A stretch of 64,000 nt of DNA, taken from Prosthecochloris marina. Lineage in GTDB: Bacteria; Bacteroidota; Chlorobiia; Chlorobiales; Chlorobiaceae. Position numbers and translations under genes: made by a program. The notes below the pieces were generated by a model. The model was not told where the DNA came from. It worked only from the letters and a program-made list of their open reading frames with translations, and did no database searches. This document shows, in pieces, positions 61,547 to 64,000 of the stretch (its first letter is position 1; every line of letters starts with the position of its first letter). The DNA lies in contig NZ_PDNZ01000004.1 of NCBI RefSeq assembly GCF_003182595.1, positions 186,001-250,000 of the forward strand, read 5' to 3'.

Positions 61547-62650
61547 ATGGCTCTATTCGGCACTAAAGACACTACAACCGCCCATGCTGATTACGAGATT
61601 ATTCTCGAGGGTGGTTCAAGCTCCTGGGGACAAGTGAAAGGCCGTGCTAAAGTCAATGCACCAGCTGCACTTCCTCTGCTGCCGGCAGATTGCAACATCA
61701 AGATCGACGCAAAACCTCTTGACGGACAGAAAGGCACAGTACGGTTCACCACTGCCATCGAATCAATTGTCGATAGCACGAAGAATACGCTTAATGTCGA
61801 AGTCGATATTGCCAACGAAACCAAAGACAGAAGAATCGCTGTTGGTGAAGGCAAGCTTTCAGTAGGTGATTTTTCCCACTCGTTTTCTTTCGAAGGTTCA
61901 GTAGTCAACATGTACTACTACCGTTCAGATGCCGTTCGCAGAAACGTGCCGAATCCAATCTACCAGCAGGGACGACAGTTCCACGATATCATGATGAAAG
62001 TTCCTCTGGAAAACAATGATCTTATCGACACATGGGAAGGATTTCAGCAGTCGATCTCAGGCGGTGGCGCAAACTTCAACGACTGGATTCGCGAGTTCTG
62101 GTTCATCGGTCCAGCCTTTACAGCTATCAACGAAGGTGGTCAACGCATTTCCCCGATACAGGTAAACAACTTCGGGGTTGAAAGTGGCGAAAAAGGCCCG
62201 GTCGGTGTATCAAGATGGAAGTTCTCTCATGCCGGATCAGGCATTGTCGACTCAATTTCCCGCTGGTCCGAGCTTTTCCCTGTTGAACAGCTCAACAAAC
62301 CGGCATCTATCGAAGGTGGATTCCGTTCCGATTCGCAGGGTATCGAAGTCAAAGTAGACGGAAACCTCCCTGGAGTTTCACGAGATGCAGGTGGTGGTCT
62401 TCGCAGAGTTCTGAATCATCCGCTTATTCCTTTGGTTCATCACGGTATGGTTGGCAAGTTCAATGACTTTACCGTTGACGCTCAGCTGAAAGTAGTACTT
62501 CCAAAAGGCTACAAAATCCGTTACGCAGCTCCTCAGTTCCGCTCGCAGAATCTTGAAGAGTATCGCTGGAGCGGAGGCGCTTATGCACGTTGGGTAGAAC
62601 ATGTCTGCAAAGGCGGTACAGGGCAGTTTGAAGTACTGTATGCACAGTAA
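61547..62650 (+). CDS. fmoA: Fenna-Matthews-Olson bacteriochlorophyll a protein
   Basis: 367 residues, full length. The trimeric FMO antenna passes excitation energy from the chlorosome baseplate to the type I reaction centre. The sequence is almost all beta-strand and carries recognisable family stretches: MALFGTKDTTTAHADYE, YYYRSDAVRRNVPNPIY, GGGANFNDWIREFWFIG, HPLIPLVHHGMVGKFND and the C-terminal HVCKGGTGQFEVLYAQ. Several His are positioned as pigment ligands. It differs at scattered sites from other FMO sequences known to me and looks closest to Prosthecochloris. A strong RBS precedes it and a terminator follows. Confidence 0.99.
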   Translation: MALFGTKDTTTAHADYEIILEGGSSSWGQVKGRAKVNAPAALPLLPADCNIKIDAKPLDGQKGTVRFTTAIESIVDSTKNTLNVEVDIANETKDRRIAVGEGKLSVGDFSHSFSFEGSVVNMYYYRSDAVRRNVPNPIYQQGRQFHDIMMKVPLENNDLIDTWEGFQQSISGGGANFNDWIREFWFIGPAFTAINEGGQRISPIQVNNFGVESGEKGPVGVSRWKFSHAGSGIVDSISRWSELFPVEQLNKPASIEGGFRSDSQGIEVKVDGNLPGVSRDAGGGLRRVLNHPLIPLVHHGMVGKFNDFTVDAQLKVVLPKGYKIRYAAPQFRSQNLEEYRWSGGAYARWVEHVCKGGTGQFEVLYAQ

Positions 62651-62675
62651 CGAAACTGTTTGAAAATATGACATC

Positions 62676-62707
62676 AAAAGCCGGCGCGAAGATCGTCGGC
62701 TTTTTTT
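62676..62707 (+). terminator. Terminator of fmoA
   Basis: AAAAGCCGGCG, loop CGAAGAT, CGTCGGC and a T-run of seven: stem with one G-T mismatch, 25 bp after the stop. Confidence 0.88.
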
Positions 62708-62725
62708 ATTTGTCATCCTCGGAGC

Positions 62726-63136
62726 CTAACCCAAAAGTTGCAGAATCTCTTCGATCTCCCCCTTGATTTCCTGCAAAAGTTCTCCCCTACGCTGATGAGC
62801 TATGGCATGATTTTTCTTTTCATGACCAATCTGTTTTCGCAACTTCAAGATTTCCTCGGTTTTCTCGTCAGTATCGGTATCGGTACTCTCCCCTTTGACT
62901 ATCAGCGAGGCTTTTTCAAGCTTATATCCTTTTTCATAAACAAGCCCTTTGATCGTCAGAACCATGGCAATATCCTTGTTAGTATACCGCCTGTTGTCCC
63001 TTGTGTCTCTAGCAGGATTCAATTCACTGAAAAACCTTTCCCAGTATCTCAGAAGGTAAGCGGGAACCCCGGTGATCTTACTTACCTCTCCAATAGAGTA
63101 ATAGCTTTTATTCGACTCGAATGGCATGACTTTCAT
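62726..63136 (-). CDS. MerR-family transcriptional regulator
   Basis: 136 residues (or 133 from the next Met at 63127). Winged HTH YSIGEVSKITGVPAYLLRYWERFF at about 12-35 and DNRRYTNKDIAMVL. The C-terminal half is a coiled coil (about 90-135) with no metal-binding Cys. Such MerR-like proteins are common next to unrelated genes; target unknown. It converges on fmoA and diverges from the ABC exporter. Confidence 0.88.
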   Translation of the reverse strand: MKVMPFESNKSYYSIGEVSKITGVPAYLLRYWERFFSELNPARDTRDNRRYTNKDIAMVLTIKGLVYEKGYKLEKASLIVKGESTDTDTDEKTEEILKLRKQIGHEKKNHAIAHQRRGELLQEIKGEIEEILQLLG

Positions 63137-63227
63137 TTAAGAAATTGTACTCCCTAAAAGGCGTCCCTCTGTAGGCTTTTACATCCTCTTATTATACATT
63201 ACATCCGTGAGATCAAAAACATGAGCG

Positions 63228-64000
63228 ATGAAAAATCTGTTACGGCTGAAAAAATATCTCCTCAGATATAAGCGTAAAATGCTTTATGGCATTGTTTGTA
63301 TCATTCTGACAAACATTTTTGCCGTATTCGCCCCCCGCTTTATCGGCAATGCAATCGATGTACTGGAAAGCCCTTTCGTCATGTCGGATGTTCTGAGCAA
63401 CGTCGGGCTCTATATACTTTTTGCCGCTCTTGGCAGCATATTCCTCTTCCTGGTTCGCCAGAACATCATCGTAGCTTCACGCATTATCGAGTTCGACTTG
63501 AAAAACGACTATTATGCTCATTTACAAACTCTTTCCAGAAATTTTTACAATAAAACCAGCACGGGGGAGCTGATTGCACGAGGAACAAATGATCTTAATG
63601 CTGTCCGGGATTTCCTTGGCCCGGGAATCATGTATTCCATTAATACATTCTTCCGCCTTTTCTTTGCCGTCATCGCAATGCTGACCATTTCACCGAACCT
63701 CACGTTGCTCGCACTTCTTCCAGCCCCCTTTTTCAGTTATGCTGTCTATAGAATAGGAAAATCGATCCAGAAACGAACGAAAAGCATCCAGGAAAGCTAT
63801 GCCGATATAACAGCACTGTTACAGGAAAATATTTCAGGTATCCGCGTGATCAGAAACTACACGCGAGAATCCCATGAAACAGAAAAGTTTGAAAAAATCA
63901 ACCAAACTTATTTTCGCAAAAACATATCACTGGCAAAACTTCAAGCATTGTTCTTTGCCATCTTAACCGCTCTGCTTGCACTCTCCCTCATCCCGGTTAT
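63228..64000 (+). CDS. ABC exporter, membrane-domain part (3' end beyond window)
   Basis: From the ATG at 63228 the frame stays open to base 64000 (257 codons). It encodes the N-terminal part of a type I exporter transmembrane domain: MLYGIVCIILTNIFAVFAPRFIG opens TM1, the FYNKTSTGELIARGTNDLNAVRDF coupling loop follows, then QENISGIRVIRNYTRE. The nucleotide-binding domain must lie beyond the window. Family: MdlB/MsbA-like multidrug or lipid exporters; substrate unknown. Confidence 0.9.
   Translation, partial: MKNLLRLKKYLLRYKRKMLYGIVCIILTNIFAVFAPRFIGNAIDVLESPFVMSDVLSNVGLYILFAALGSIFLFLVRQNIIVASRIIEFDLKNDYYAHLQTLSRNFYNKTSTGELIARGTNDLNAVRDFLGPGIMYSINTFFRLFFAVIAMLTISPNLTLLALLPAPFFSYAVYRIGKSIQKRTKSIQESYADITALLQENISGIRVIRNYTRESHETEKFEKINQTYFRKNISLAKLQALFFAILTALLALSLIPV

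Noticed and set aside
62711..62721. GTCATCCTCGG near the fmoA terminator as a third copy of the 43-nt repeat
   Set aside because: Only 11 bases match; too short to distinguish from chance.

Overview
The window is chromosomal DNA from a green sulfur bacterium (Chlorobiaceae). The decisive marker is a complete fmoA gene (61547-62650) for the Fenna-Matthews-Olson bacteriochlorophyll a antenna protein. From memory its sequence most resembles Prosthecochloris-type FMO, so the genus is a guess. A PucC-type pigment transporter, an Mg-type HemB, and a flavodoxin-like protein ending in a BchB-type PCP_red domain fit the same assignment. Nearly all of the window is single-copy housekeeping sequence. 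No rRNA, tRNA, CRISPR array, transposase or prophage gene was recognised.

Layout. 1-6.5 kb (minus strand): an unusual island of two paralogous CqsS-like hybrid sensor kinases flanking an AfsA-like (A-factor hotdog) protein and an FAD oxidoreductase, with a 24-bp perfect palindrome upstream of the AfsA-like gene. 7-13 kb: hemB, aroC, cysE, a umuD-umuC mutagenesis operon and queD. 13-20 kb: small membrane and hypothetical proteins, a radical SAM enzyme, a PucC-type carrier, tag, thiC behind a TPP riboswitch, and tpiA. 20-29 kb (minus strand): greA, an HtrA protease, trpE, lepB, lepA, fmt and def. 29-31 kb: an accessory patch with dispersed repeats, a Cys-rich orphan gene, a weak attC-like site and a decayed umuC remnant. 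31-36 kb: MscS-family channel, Fur-family regulator, CPA antiporter, SMR transporter, proB. 36-43 kb: cupin, rhodanese and double-hotdog genes, then proA, an ABC ATPase, an MFS carrier and mpl. 43-50 kb: a PEGA lipoprotein, gapA, the flavodoxin/PCP_red fusion, and hrcA-grpE-dnaJ. 50-57 kb: prmC, a DUF4412-like protein, proS, a 2-Cys peroxiredoxin, an AzgA-type permease, a nitrilase-family enzyme, and ispE. 57-64 kb: a SPOR protein, a sigma-54 activator, lnt, fmoA, a MerR-type regulator and the start of an ABC exporter.

How genes may work together. The first 6.5 kb reads as a self-contained cell-cell signalling module. The AfsA-like protein and the oxidase could make a small diffusible molecule. 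Two six-helix CqsS-like kinases, each with a receiver that has lost its phosphoacceptor Asp, could sense it. This is inference from domain content and gene order. Much of the rest is protein synthesis and quality control (def-fmt-lepA-lepB, hrcA-grpE-dnaJ, HtrA, proS, prmC) and amino-acid, cofactor and pigment supply.
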